From assembly GCA_041652575.1 (NCBI GenBank), contig JBAZHC010000019.1, positions 1-54,018 on the forward strand: DNA of 54,018 nucleotides. Direction: 5' to 3'. A program made the translations under genes and the position numbers. The notes under the pieces are model-generated. The model was not told the origin of the DNA. It saw nothing but the letters and a program-made list of their open reading frames with translations, and made no database searches. Every line of letters starts with the position of its first letter. Position 1 is the first letter of the stretch. This DNA comes from Phycisphaerae bacterium (GTDB lineage Bacteria; Planctomycetota; Phycisphaerae; Sedimentisphaerales; UBA12454). Shown in pieces: positions 16,973 through 25,965 of the stretch.

Positions 16973-18412
16973 GTGACATTAGAACAGTTATTGAAACTTG
17001 TAGAGAAAAAACCTCTGGTCTGGCGGCCCAGGGTTTGTGCCGATTCGAGAAATCTTCGGCAGGGCGACATCTTCGTGGCGGTAAAAGGCACGCGCACTGA
17101 CGGCCATGACTTTATCGGCCAGGCTGCTGTCGCAGGGGCCAGATATATCGTATCGCAAAAGCCGGTAGCCGTTGCCTCGGCCGAGGTTATACAAACAGAA
17201 GATACGACAAAAGCTCTGGGCCTTTTGTCTCAGGCATATTACAACTATCCGAACAGCAAGCTGGTCAACCTCGCCGTTACCGGCACCAACGGCAAAACGA
17301 CTACGACATATATGGTTCGCTCGATTGTAACCGGTACCGGCAAAAAGTGCGGCCTTATAGGGACTGTAACAGTCGATATGGGCAGCGGCGAAGATAAAAT
17401 CGAAGCATCTATGACGACTCCGAACGCCCTTGAGCTTGCCTCGCTTGCCGACAAAATGGCAGGTGCAGGTTCGGAATATATGATTATGGAGGCCAGCAGC
17501 CACGCGATAGAGCAGAATCGGCTTGCGGGAATAGATTTCGCCGCCGCGGCGTTTACGAATTTTACAGGCGACCATCTCGATTATCACAAGACAATGGAAG
17601 CGTACCTGGCGGCCAAGCTGAGGCTGTTCGAGAATCTTTCGCCTGAAGCGACAGCGGTAATAAACAAAGACGACCCGGTATTTGAACAAATTGCCGCCGC
17701 CACAAAGGCGAATAAAATATTCTATTCGCTTTCGACAGAAGCCGATTTGACCGCCCGGATGATTTCGATGGATATAAACGGTACGGTTTTCGAGATTTCA
17801 TTCAGAGGAGAAAAGGTCAAGCTTTCTTCTCCTCTCATCGGCGAACATAATCTGAGCAATCACCTTGCCGCGGCGGGACTGGCGATTGGCGCAGGATTCG
17901 ACCTTAAAACAATCGCAAAGGGACTGTCAAAACTTGCCAAAGTGCCGGGAAGACTGGAAAAAGTTTCCTGCTCGAAGGACTTTACCGTACTTGTGGATTA
18001 TGCCCATACCGATGACGCCCTGAAACATGTCCTTTCGACGCTCAAACCGTTGTGCAGGGGCAGTCTGATAGTTGTTTTCGGCTGCGGCGGCGACAGGGAC
18101 AAGACCAAAAGACCGCGAATGGCACAGGCCGCCCAGCAGTTCGCCGACAGAATTTTTGTTACCAGCGATAATCCGAGAACTGAAAAAGCATCGGCGATAA
18201 TAGATGATATACTTACAGGTTTTGTCAACCCGCAGGCTGATGATATTACCGTTCAGCCGGACAGGGAAAAGGCAATCGCCGAAGCAATACAAAACGCCAA
18301 GGCGAACGATATAATTCTTATTGCCGGTAAGGGACATGAAAATTATCAGATTATCGGTACGGAAAAACTTCACTTCAGCGATATTGAAACGGCATTAAAG
18401 TTCCTGCAGTGA
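16973..18412 (+). CDS. murE: UDP-MurNAc-L-Ala-D-Glu:meso-diaminopimelate ligase
   Basis: The 479-residue cytoplasmic ligase adds the third amino acid of the peptidoglycan stem peptide. The ATP loop TGTNGKTTTT is at about 103-112, the carbamylated-lysine region (FTNFTGDHLDYHKTMEAYLAAKLRLF) lies centrally, and DNPR at about 400 marks members that use meso-diaminopimelate. It starts at GTG, with GGCGG just upstream. It overlaps murF by four bases (GTGA). This shows a conventional DAP-type peptidoglycan pathway in the organism. Confidence 0.95.
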   Translation: MTLEQLLKLVEKKPLVWRPRVCADSRNLRQGDIFVAVKGTRTDGHDFIGQAAVAGARYIVSQKPVAVASAEVIQTEDTTKALGLLSQAYYNYPNSKLVNLAVTGTNGKTTTTYMVRSIVTGTGKKCGLIGTVTVDMGSGEDKIEASMTTPNALELASLADKMAGAGSEYMIMEASSHAIEQNRLAGIDFAAAAFTNFTGDHLDYHKTMEAYLAAKLRLFENLSPEATAVINKDDPVFEQIAAATKANKIFYSLSTEADLTARMISMDINGTVFEISFRGEKVKLSSPLIGEHNLSNHLAAAGLAIGAGFDLKTIAKGLSKLAKVPGRLEKVSCSKDFTVLVDYAHTDDALKHVLSTLKPLCRGSLIVVFGCGGDRDKTKRPRMAQAAQQFADRIFVTSDNPRTEKASAIIDDILTGFVNPQADDITVQPDREKAIAEAIQNAKANDIILIAGKGHENYQIIGTEKLHFSDIETALKFLQ

Positions 18413-19761
18413 AACCACTATCCATAAAAAAAATTGCTGAAATCATAAATACAGAGACATCTGAAATTTCAAATCTGAAATTTCAAATCTCAAGTGTGAG
18501 CATCGACTCGAGAAAAATACCGCAGGGTTGTATGTTTTTCGCGATTAAGGGAGCAAATCACGACGGCCATGATTTTATCAGCCAGGCTTTCGAAAACGGC
18601 GCATCCTGCGCGACGGTACAAAAACAAATCTCCGGCGAAAAACCTTTGCTGCCTGTCGATGATACGATTGCAGCTCTCGGAAGTCTTGCGCGGTATGTGA
18701 GAGAAAATTCGTCGTATAAGGTTATAGCTGTTACAGGCTCGGCGGGAAAAACGACTACAAAGAACATAATCAATCATGTTCTAAAAAATAGTTTTAAATG
18801 TTTTTCATCGCCGAAGAGCTTCAATAACAATATCGGCGTTCCGCTTACGATATTGGATGCCCCCCAGGATGCCGAAATCTTGATTTCAGAGCTTGGCAGC
18901 AATCATCCCGGCGAAATAGAGCAGCTTACAAAAATAATCCAACCCGATATTGCCGTTATAACAACGATATGTCCTGCTCATCTGGAAGGTTTCGGAACCA
19001 TAGATGTTATAATAAAGGAAAAGGTTTCTATAACGGCAGGTTTAAGAGCAGGCGGAAAATTTTTCATTAACGGCTCGATAAAAAATCTTGTCGATTATTG
19101 CCGGGATAAAAAATTATCCTTTGAAACTTTTGAGATGCCGGATTTTAAGCTTTCGGGCGATAAAAGCATTTTTGTTATCGATAATGTTACGGTGAATTTG
19201 CCGCTTGCCGGCAGGGCGAATGTTGAAAACGCTATGGCGGCATGGGCGGTCTGTAAAAGTCTCGGCGTTTCAGCTTCTCAGTTCGCCGATGCTCTTGTCT
19301 CGATAAAACCTGTCGATATGCGGCTCGAACTTTTGAAGCTTGGCGAATGCTCTGTACTTTGCGACTGTTACAACGCCAATCCCGGCTCGATGGCCAACGC
19401 ACTCGAAACCCTGTCGCTGATGGCCCAGCAGCAGGGGAAAAGAGCCGTCTTTATTTGCGGAAAAATGGGCGAACTCGGCGGCCAGAGCGAAAGACTTCAC
19501 GCCCAGCTTGGCGAAAAAATCGTTCAGTATAAAATACCTGTCCTGCTGACTACGAAAGGCGACTGTGCCGTCGCCGGCCGGACTGCCGAAAAACACGCCG
19601 ATTATGACATTTCGGTCGGCATATTCGAAAATACCGCACAGCTTTGCGATAATCTGCATAAATTTATCAAACCTGACGATATAATACTGGTCAAAGCTTC
19701 TCGCAGTGAGCGTTTTGAAGCGGTTATTGACAAGTTAAAGGGACTTTTTATCGGACAATAA
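18409..19761 (+). CDS. murF: UDP-MurNAc-tripeptide:D-Ala-D-Ala ligase
   Basis: The 450-residue ligase adds D-Ala-D-Ala to the UDP-MurNAc tripeptide. The ATP loop TGSAGKTTTKN is at about 107-117; FNNNIGVPLTIL and NCYNANPGSM-type wording (CYNANPGSMANAL) are typical of MurF. It starts at GTG, coupled to murE. Near the N terminus, residues SEISNLKFQISS are encoded by two tandem 14-base units, listed separately, in a region that is normally variable. mraY follows after eight bases. Confidence 0.95.
   Translation: MKPLSIKKIAEIINTETSEISNLKFQISSVSIDSRKIPQGCMFFAIKGANHDGHDFISQAFENGASCATVQKQISGEKPLLPVDDTIAALGSLARYVRENSSYKVIAVTGSAGKTTTKNIINHVLKNSFKCFSSPKSFNNNIGVPLTILDAPQDAEILISELGSNHPGEIEQLTKIIQPDIAVITTICPAHLEGFGTIDVIIKEKVSITAGLRAGGKFFINGSIKNLVDYCRDKKLSFETFEMPDFKLSGDKSIFVIDNVTVNLPLAGRANVENAMAAWAVCKSLGVSASQFADALVSIKPVDMRLELLKLGECSVLCDCYNANPGSMANALETLSLMAQQQGKRAVFICGKMGELGGQSERLHAQLGEKIVQYKIPVLLTTKGDCAVAGRTAEKHADYDISVGIFENTAQLCDNLHKFIKPDDIILVKASRSERFEAVIDKLKGLFIGQ
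18461..18488. repeat. Tandem 14-bp repeat within murF
   Basis: The unit CTGAAATTTCAAAT occurs twice back to back (18461-18474, 18475-18488). As 14 is not a multiple of three the two copies are read in different frames (EISN, then LKFQIS). A similar AAATTTCAAA-rich stretch ends the radical SAM fusion gene near 49707-49728. Confidence 0.7.
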
Positions 19762-19769
19762 TAAAGAAT

Positions 19770-20909
19770 ATGATTTACCATTTACTTTCATTTTTAGAAG
19801 ATTTCGCAACCCGTTCACTGGGTTTTTACGCTTGGCAGGAAGTGCTCTTCAGGTGCATAATGGCGGCTCTTACAAGTCTTGTAGTCGCGTGGTTTTTGGG
19901 CCCGAAAATTATCCGCTGGCTGATGCGGAAAAAAATCGGCGACAGACCTGAGTTTCATCACGAAAAACTGAACGCGCTCAACAAGGAAAAAGAAAATACT
20001 CCCACGATGGGCGGACTTATTATTCTCATAGCCGTTATGGCGGGAACTCTACTGTGGGCCAAACTAAATAATCCGTTTGTGCAGAAGGCGATAATCCTGA
20101 TGATATGGTTTGGCGGAATAGGCGCCGCCGACGACTGGCTTAAACTGACGAGCAAAATCCGTCAGCGCAGCAGGAACGGCCTCAAGCCGTGGGAGAAACT
20201 GGCGTTCCAGTTCGGCGGGGCGGTTCTTATCGCGACGTTTTTGTATTTCGACGTTCAGAAAATACCGGATGCGACACGGTTCTGGCTGCCGTTTTACAAA
20301 TACGGCATTCCAATAACCGGCTGGCTGTTTGTTCTTATCGCGATATTTTATATTTCAGCGACGAGCAACGCGGTTAATTTGACAGATGGAATGGACGGAC
20401 TGGCGGCCGGCTGCGTCGCGATTGCGAGTATAACGCTGGTACTGCTTTGCTATATGGCGTCGGAGTCGATGACGAGAACTTCGTCAATGACATGGGCCGG
20501 TTATCTTCTCCTGCCGCATATTCCGCACTCAGGCGAACTAAGTATATTCTATTCGTCTATCCTCGGAGCGACGATGGGTTTTCTATGGTTCAATTGTCAC
20601 CCGGCTCAGGCGTTTATGGGCGATGTCGGCTCACTGCCGCTTGGCGCGGCGATGGGCTATGGCGCCCTGGTTACAAGAAACGAAGTTTTGCTTTTAATTA
20701 TCGGCGGCGTGTTCGTGATGGAGCTTGCGAGCGTGGTTTTGCAGGTTGGATATTTCCGCTACACCGGCGGAAAAAGATTGTTTCGATGCGCACCGATTCA
20801 TCATCATTTTCATCTTGGCGGCTGGTCTGAGCCGCAGGTTGTGGTGCGATTCTGGCTTTTGGCCGCGGCATTTGCGGCCCTTGCCCTGGCCACTATTAAA
20901 ATCCGCTGA
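19770..20909 (+). CDS. mraY: Phospho-N-acetylmuramoyl-pentapeptide transferase
   Basis: The 379-residue integral membrane enzyme makes lipid I from UDP-MurNAc-pentapeptide and undecaprenyl phosphate. About ten membrane helices are present. Catalytic motifs are GAADDWLKL (about 110), NLTDGMDGLAAG (about 205), FMGDVGSLPLGAA (about 285) and the HHHFHLGGWSEPQVVVRFW loop near the C terminus. The cluster stops here with a terminator; murD, ftsW and murG, which often follow, are not in the window. Confidence 0.95.
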   Translation: MIYHLLSFLEDFATRSLGFYAWQEVLFRCIMAALTSLVVAWFLGPKIIRWLMRKKIGDRPEFHHEKLNALNKEKENTPTMGGLIILIAVMAGTLLWAKLNNPFVQKAIILMIWFGGIGAADDWLKLTSKIRQRSRNGLKPWEKLAFQFGGAVLIATFLYFDVQKIPDATRFWLPFYKYGIPITGWLFVLIAIFYISATSNAVNLTDGMDGLAAGCVAIASITLVLLCYMASESMTRTSSMTWAGYLLLPHIPHSGELSIFYSSILGATMGFLWFNCHPAQAFMGDVGSLPLGAAMGYGALVTRNEVLLLIIGGVFVMELASVVLQVGYFRYTGGKRLFRCAPIHHHFHLGGWSEPQVVVRFWLLAAAFAALALATIKIR

Positions 20910-20936
20910 AAAAGATTTTATTGTAAATACAAATAA

Positions 20937-20966
20937 AAACCCCCGGTTTATTGACCGAGGGTTTTT
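20937..20966. terminator. Bidirectional intrinsic terminator between mraY and eno
   Basis: An 11-bp stem with one mismatch (20937-20947 with 20954-20964) encloses the loop TTATTG and is flanked by A- and T-runs on both sides. It can stop transcription from mraY on the plus strand and eno on the minus strand. Confidence 0.85.
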
Positions 20967-20979
20967 GTGTTTTTTAATT

Positions 20980-20998
20980 TCCGCGTAATCCGCGGTTA
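20980..20998. repeat. CCGCGGTTA dispersed repeat at the eno stop codon
   Basis: TCCGCGTAATCCGCGGTTA is shared, with small changes, with 49776-49802. The final TTA is the reverse complement of the eno stop codon TAA. In the second copy it likewise supplies the stop of hisI. Confidence 0.6.
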
Positions 20999-22282
20999 CT
21001 CAAACAGGAACGAGCCGTACTGTGCCGCGCTGCCGAGTTCTTCGTGAATCCTGAGAAGCTGGTTGTACTTACAGATTCTGTCGGTTCTGCAGGCCGAGCC
21101 TGTCTTAATCTGGCCGATACCGGTTGCTACCGCTAAATCTGCGATTGTGCTGTCTTCCGTTTCGCCGCTGCGATGGCTTATAACTGCCGTCCAGCCTGCT
21201 CTCTTGGCCATATTAATCGCTTCAAATGTTTCTGTCAGAGTGCCTATCTGATTTAATTTGATAAGAATCGAGTTCGCTGCGCCCATCTTGATGCCTTTGG
21301 CAAGACGCTCGGTGTTGGTAACGAATAAATCGTCGCCTACGAGCTGGCATTTGTCGCCGACAGTCTGGGTCAGTTTGGTCCAGCCTGCCCAATCGTCTTC
21401 GGCAAGGCCGTCTTCAAGGCTGACGATCGGATATTTGTTAATCCAGCCTGCCCAGTGCTTTGCCATATCGTCTGATGATATTTTCTTATTCGGAGCTGAT
21501 TTGAAGAATTTATATTTCTTTGCGCTTTCGTCCCACAGTTCTGTTGCCGCAGGGTCGAGAGCAATGGCTATTTGTTTTCCTGCCTTGTAGCCTGCCTTCT
21601 TTATTGCGTCGAGAATTACCTCGATTGCCTCATCGTTTGACTTCAGCGACGGTGCGAATCCGCCTTCATCGCCGACAGATGTGTTATAGCCTTTTTTCTT
21701 CAATACACCTTTAAGGGTATGGAAAACTTCAGCGCCCATTCTCAGTGCCTCGGGGAAATTTACTGCGCCGATAGGCATAACCATAAATTCCTGGAAATCG
21801 ACGTTGTTGTCGGCGTGCTTTCCGCCGTTGAGGATGTTCATCATCGGAACAGGCAGAACGTTCGCGTTGCATCCGCCCAGATATCTGTAAAGCGGCAGGC
21901 CGACAGAAGCTGCGGCGGCTTTGGCGACTGCGAGTGAAACGCCGAGGATTGCATTTGCGCCGAATTTTGCCTTGTTCTTTGTGCCGTCAAGCTCAATCAT
22001 GAGCCTGTCGATTTCTTCCTGGGCCAGGGCTTCGCAGCCGATAACTTCGGGAGCGATTTTTGTATTAACATTATTCACCGCGCCGAGTGTGCCTTTGCCC
22101 ATATATCGTTTGGCCTTTGTATCGCGAAGTTCGACCGCCTCGTGGGCTCCTGTACTTGCTCCGGACGGAACGGCGGCTCTGCCGAACGAGCCGTCTTCGA
22201 GCGTAACATCGACTTCTACGGTCGGATTGCCTCGTGAATCGAGGATTTCTCGTGCTCTAACGTCAACTATTGTCGTAAACAT
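20996..22282 (-). CDS. eno: Enolase
   Basis: The 428-residue enolase interconverts 2-phosphoglycerate and phosphoenolpyruvate in glycolysis. Family motifs are all present: AVPSGASTGAHEAVELRD, the metal-binding SLEDGLAEDDW and GDDLFVTN, the catalytic KLNQIGTLTET, and SHRSGETEDSTIADLAV. Length matches the family. GAAAGGA lies nine bases before the ATG. The gene is single, ends at the shared terminator, and its stop codon falls inside a dispersed repeat. Confidence 0.97.
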   Translation of the reverse strand: MFTTIVDVRAREILDSRGNPTVEVDVTLEDGSFGRAAVPSGASTGAHEAVELRDTKAKRYMGKGTLGAVNNVNTKIAPEVIGCEALAQEEIDRLMIELDGTKNKAKFGANAILGVSLAVAKAAAASVGLPLYRYLGGCNANVLPVPMMNILNGGKHADNNVDFQEFMVMPIGAVNFPEALRMGAEVFHTLKGVLKKKGYNTSVGDEGGFAPSLKSNDEAIEVILDAIKKAGYKAGKQIAIALDPAATELWDESAKKYKFFKSAPNKKISSDDMAKHWAGWINKYPIVSLEDGLAEDDWAGWTKLTQTVGDKCQLVGDDLFVTNTERLAKGIKMGAANSILIKLNQIGTLTETFEAINMAKRAGWTAVISHRSGETEDSTIADLAVATGIGQIKTGSACRTDRICKYNQLLRIHEELGSAAQYGSFLFE

Positions 22283-22409
22283 CTTATTATTCCTTTCTTA
22301 TTCAGGGGTTAGGGTATAGGGTTTAGGGGGTAGGAAACCGAATCTCTAAACTTATACCGAAAACTATTTCTTTACGGGAAAAAGAAGGTAACTATTTTGC
22401 CCCAATTAG
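22283..22409. other. Leader of eno with TAGGG-rich tract
   Basis: The eno upstream region contains a GGGTTAGGGTATAGGG-type tract (about 22305-22335). It is low-complexity, possibly a dispersed repeat fragment. No promoter is clear. Confidence 0.3.
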
Positions 22410-22655
22410 TCAAGTCCTATTTGCGGATGCGCCACCGCCTCCAAGCGTGCTTGATACTCCAATCAGGAAACCAAATTCATACCATCTGCCATTGTTGTTC
22501 GTTTCATACATACTGACATTCGAATTGAACAGACTGATGATGAAAGTAATGGGCGCTATCAGCCCATGCCATAATCCTGCCCAAAATCCTGCAGGGTTTG
22601 CACCAGGCTGTTTGTATTTTGAGTTCGTTCCTGCAACTGCGAGGTAATTTGCCAT
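22410..22655 (-). CDS. Small conserved hypothetical membrane protein
   Basis: An 81-residue protein with a single hydrophobic helix (FWAGLWHGLIAPITFIISLF) and a glycine-rich C terminus (STLGGGGASA). The wording GFWxGLWHG-PITFIISLF and NNNGRWYEFGFLIGV resembles a widespread small bacterial membrane family without known role. AGAAAGGA precedes the ATG at good spacing. Function unknown. Confidence 0.65.
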   Translation of the reverse strand: MANYLAVAGTNSKYKQPGANPAGFWAGLWHGLIAPITFIISLFNSNVSMYETNNNGRWYEFGFLIGVSSTLGGGGASANRT

Positions 22656-22731
22656 GAGATTCCTTTCTATTATTTATATTATTTCCCGCCCATTTTTTTG
22701 TCAGTGGATTCTAATTCCAGTCGGTTACATT

Positions 22732-23238
22732 TTATAACCGACTAAATTCCTTGATTTTCATTACGAATTTTTCAGGTTCATTCGGTGTTACTACTATGGT
22801 ACGATTCGGAAATCTTAGAATCACGGCTTTTTTGAAATCGGTAGCGAATGCTCTGTAAGAGCCAAGTTTTTTATTGTAAAACAATCCTGCGAAGCAGAAC
22901 ATGCCTCCGTTGCCAAATGTTCGCAAGGATTTTGCCATTGCTGTCGGGTCGATTTCTGCTGATTTCAATTCGGATAAATTTATTTTTGTATTCCAGCCGA
23001 GCCGCTGAATTAACAGAGTGTTATCAGTTAATATATATCCGCGGATAATGAAAAATGATGAAATGATGAGAATTGCCAGCGGCACAAAGATTGTGACGAT
23101 ACTGCCTTGTCGGCCTGAAGAAAAACCTATATAAGAAATTCCGATGAGAATTATTGTCAAAACAGCAGTTAGTATTTTAAGTAAAGTTCCCCATGGTGCA
23201 GTGAATTCTGAATTGCCTGATTTGTTGGAACTAACCAT
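22732..23238 (-). CDS. PH-like-domain membrane protein
   Basis: The 168-residue protein has two membrane helices (about 18-40 and 48-65) followed by a beta-rich part (YILTDNTLLIQRLGWNTKINLSELKS, AVILRFPNRTIVVTPNEPEKFVMKI). This layout matches the bacterial PH-like (bPH/YdbS-type) membrane proteins. A role in the membrane is likely, but the ligand is unknown. Confidence 0.6.
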   Translation of the reverse strand: MVSSNKSGNSEFTAPWGTLLKILTAVLTIILIGISYIGFSSGRQGSIVTIFVPLAILIISSFFIIRGYILTDNTLLIQRLGWNTKINLSELKSAEIDPTAMAKSLRTFGNGGMFCFAGLFYNKKLGSYRAFATDFKKAVILRFPNRTIVVTPNEPEKFVMKIKEFSRL

Positions 23239-23347
23239 ATCTACTCTTAGCTAAAAATAATACAATGGGGATTATACCTCGATAAATATCATAAATCAAT
23301 CCGGAAATTGTTTCTATGCCTTGTTATTTTTGATTTTTAATGTATAT

Positions 23348-23403
23348 TTCTCTGTGGCCTCTGTGAGCTCTGTGGCTATAATAATATTTTCTCTGTGGCT
23401 AAT
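23348..23403 (+). repeat. CTCTGTG-type dispersed repeat before psd
   Basis: TCTCTGTGGCCTCTGTGAGC and a second TCTCTGTGGCTAA unit end three bases before the psd start codon. It matches copies in the RHS remnant and at 48.0 and 51.5 kb, but lacks the nested palindrome seen in the last two. It occupies the place of the psd ribosome site. Confidence 0.65.
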
Positions 23404-23405
23404 TT

Positions 23406-24092
23406 ATGAGAATACCAATAACAAAATATGGTTTGCCGCAGGTTGCGATTTATCCCGGCCTGTGCGCTGTTGCGATGGTCATAGCAATCGCTTTGGCAGC
23501 GGTCAATATTGTCCTGTTTTGGATAATTGAAGCTGTTTTGGCGGTTGTTTTAATCTGGATGTTGTCCTTTTTCCGCGACCCGTATCGCCGGGTACCGGCA
23601 GGGGACGATTTAATCCTTTCGCCGGCCGATGGCACGATAAGCGATATCGAAATTGTCGATGAGCCGAGCTTTATCGACGGAAAAGCGACCAGAATAGGCA
23701 TATTTTTGAGTATTTTCAGCGTCCATATCAATAGAACGCCCTGTGCCGTCAGAATAGAAAATATTACCTATCACAAAGGCAGGTTTATAAACGCCCTTAA
23801 TCCCGATAGCGGTAAAGTCAATGAGAGCAACAACATAGCAATGACCCGCCAGAAAAACCCCAATGATAAGATGCTTGTCCGTCAGATAAGCGGGGCAATC
23901 GCAAGGCGAATTGTCTGCGACGCCGAGCAGGGTCAGGAATTTACTGGCGGAGCCATTTTCGGAATGATAAAATTCGGGTCGAGAACTGAACTTTATTTGC
24001 CTGCCGAAAGCTCAGCTAAAATAACCGTTAAAAAAGGCGACAAGGTAAACGCGGGCTTATCGATACTTGCTCAATATGACAGAATCGGTTAA
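23406..24092 (+). CDS. psd: Phosphatidylserine decarboxylase proenzyme
   Basis: The 228-residue enzyme decarboxylates phosphatidylserine to phosphatidylethanolamine at the inner membrane. It has N-terminal hydrophobic helices (about 15-55), then SPADGTISDIEIVDEPSF, the histidine-bearing SIFSVHINRTPC, and near the end the self-cleavage motif KFGSRTEL that creates the pyruvoyl group. This is the short form of the family. No ribosome site is visible, because the dispersed repeat lies directly upstream. pssA follows with overlap. Confidence 0.93.
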   Translation: MRIPITKYGLPQVAIYPGLCAVAMVIAIALAAVNIVLFWIIEAVLAVVLIWMLSFFRDPYRRVPAGDDLILSPADGTISDIEIVDEPSFIDGKATRIGIFLSIFSVHINRTPCAVRIENITYHKGRFINALNPDSGKVNESNNIAMTRQKNPNDKMLVRQISGAIARRIVCDAEQGQEFTGGAIFGMIKFGSRTELYLPAESSAKITVKKGDKVNAGLSILAQYDRIG

Positions 24093-25014
24093 CAAATCAG
24101 AACGACCCAGACGCGGCCTATTGCGGAACGTCCGCAGGCACAGGCTCAAATATATCGCCATATTGCCTTCGCTGGTTACTCTCATCAACGGCACCTGCGG
24201 TTTTGCCGCGATAGTCTTCGCAGCCAAGGCCGGTCAGGCCGACCTTTCCGGTCTCGATGTCTATCATAAACAATTTCCGTTTTTCTCGATGGCAGGCTAT
24301 ATGATTTTTTTCGCGATGATTGCCGATATGCTCGACGGTCATTTGGCCCGTATAAGCCAGAGCACCAGCAGTTTCGGCGGTCAGCTCGATAGTCTGTGCG
24401 ATGTAATCAGCTTCGGCGTAGCGCCGGCGTTTCTAATGCTGCGGGTAGTCGAAAGCAGGGTCAGCATTCATCCGGCCTTCGATGTTTTTGTTTATAGATT
24501 CCTGTGGCTGGCCGCTGCGATATATATCAGTTGTGCCGCCATTCGTCTTGCGCGTTTCAATGTTGAAAACGAAGAGGACGAGGCGAGCCATATGAATTTT
24601 TCAGGTCTTCCATCGCCTGCAGCGGCAGGAGTAATTGCCAGCCTTGTCATTCTCAATCAGGATATAATAAAAAAGCTCAGCGAAGAATACACATTTTTTG
24701 CCGGGCTTAGCCATAACATTATCATAGCCGTTCTTCCTTTCGCGGCACTGGCCGCTGCGATTTTAATGGTCAGCCGGATTAAATATCCTCATCTTGTTAA
24801 TCAGCTTGTTCGCGGCCGAAAGCCCTTTGCCTATCTTTTATGGTCGATAGCGATTGTGGTAAGCATAGTTTATTGTTTTGAAATCGCATTAGCTTTTGTT
24901 TTCTGCGGCTTTGCGGCCAGCGGCTTCGTCAAATGGTTTTACTGCCGTTTCATTACTCATAAACAAACCGGCCAGGAAATTGAAGAACCGCCGGTTGTTA
25001 CAGTTTCGCAGTGA
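24076..25014 (+). CDS. pssA: CDP-diacylglycerol-serine O-phosphatidyltransferase
   Basis: This membrane enzyme makes phosphatidylserine from CDP-diacylglycerol and serine, feeding the psd product encoded just before. The CDP-alcohol transferase motif is complete: DG-HL-AR, then G-GQL-D-SLC-D at about residues 90-115. About eight membrane helices are present. ATG at 24076 is chosen; TTG at 24067 is also possible. Both overlap psd, so the two are probably translated together. Confidence 0.93.
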   Translation: MTESVNKSERPRRGLLRNVRRHRLKYIAILPSLVTLINGTCGFAAIVFAAKAGQADLSGLDVYHKQFPFFSMAGYMIFFAMIADMLDGHLARISQSTSSFGGQLDSLCDVISFGVAPAFLMLRVVESRVSIHPAFDVFVYRFLWLAAAIYISCAAIRLARFNVENEEDEASHMNFSGLPSPAAAGVIASLVILNQDIIKKLSEEYTFFAGLSHNIIIAVLPFAALAAAILMVSRIKYPHLVNQLVRGRKPFAYLLWSIAIVVSIVYCFEIALAFVFCGFAASGFVKWFYCRFITHKQTGQEIEEPPVVTVSQ

Positions 25015-25042
25015 TTGTGAAATTCCGCTTTTTTCCGTCTGC

Positions 25043-25066
25043 AAACAGCTATCGGGCTGTTTTCCC
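25043..25066 (+). terminator. Possible terminator after pssA
   Basis: AACAGC and GCTGTT form a short stem around TATCGG, followed by four T residues. It is weak. Confidence 0.35.
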
Positions 25067-25122
25067 TTGCGGCTTTTTACGAAAATGCTATCATTATCCG
25101 TTTAATTAAAGGAGTACGACTT

Positions 25123-25965
25123 TTGAAGGAAAGCAAGAAACACATATCGCGTGAAATAGGCCTTGAGATTGGTCATATTGTCGGCAAGGGTCTGTTCCAA
25201 CTTGACCATTTGCATTACGGCCTGTGGAAAAAGGGGATTGAACCCTGCATTCTCAATCTTCATATCGCCCAGGACGAGTACTGCAAATTTATAATTTCGC
25301 ATATTCCGGCCGAGGTGAAAACGATTCTCGATGTCGGCTGTGGCACGGGAGCTTTCTCGAAGAAGCTCGTCGATATCGGCTACAAAGTCGATTGCGTCAG
25401 CCCAACGCCGTATCAAAACAAGCTGGTTGAAGAACTGCTCGGCGATACGAGCGAAATTTTTAAATGCAAATTCGAAGACATTCAAACCAATAAAAAATAC
25501 GATATGATACAGTTCTGCGAAAGCTTCCAGTATATAGACCTTGACAGGGTTGTCGATATAGCGGGGGGCCTGTTAAATGACGGCGGTTATATGCTTATAT
25601 GCGATTTCTTTAAAACGCAGTCTCAGGACAAGTGCGGCCTCAAGGGCGGCCACAAATTTGAAAAATTTAAGACTATTATGCAGGCCTCGCCTTTCAAAAT
25701 AATTGAGGACATAGATATTACCGCCGAAACCGCGCCGAATATGGATATAGTTGACAAGGCTGCGAAAGAGGTGGTGATTCCTATTGCCGACGCTGTTGAC
25801 AGATTCCTGCAGAGCCGGCATCCATTACTTACGAAATTGGCAAAATGGAAATACAGAAAAAAAATTGAAAAAGCTCAGCAGAAATACCTGTATGGAAAAA
25901 GAACCGGCAAAGATTTTGCCGAGGCCAAAACATACCGGTTGTTTGTATGCCGAAAGGTAAAATAA
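25123..25965 (+). CDS. Class I SAM-dependent methyltransferase
   Basis: The 280-residue protein has the Rossmann methyltransferase glycine motif ILDVGCGTGAFSKKL at about 67-81, the acidic second strand (VDCVSPT) and the motif region around IQFCESFQYI and GGYMLICDFF. It starts at TTG, with AAGGAG at good spacing. The C terminus is basic and helical. The neighbours are lipid genes and an acyltransferase, and it abuts the next gene. A lipid or small-molecule substrate is possible, but nothing fixes it. Confidence 0.75.
   Translation: MKESKKHISREIGLEIGHIVGKGLFQLDHLHYGLWKKGIEPCILNLHIAQDEYCKFIISHIPAEVKTILDVGCGTGAFSKKLVDIGYKVDCVSPTPYQNKLVEELLGDTSEIFKCKFEDIQTNKKYDMIQFCESFQYIDLDRVVDIAGGLLNDGGYMLICDFFKTQSQDKCGLKGGHKFEKFKTIMQASPFKIIEDIDITAETAPNMDIVDKAAKEVVIPIADAVDRFLQSRHPLLTKLAKWKYRKKIEKAQQKYLYGKRTGKDFAEAKTYRLFVCRKVK

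Noticed and set aside
22305..22335. Telomere-like TAGGG tract upstream of eno
   Set aside because: Too short and irregular; a bacterial chromosome segment with genes on both sides. Probably a low-complexity or repeat fragment.
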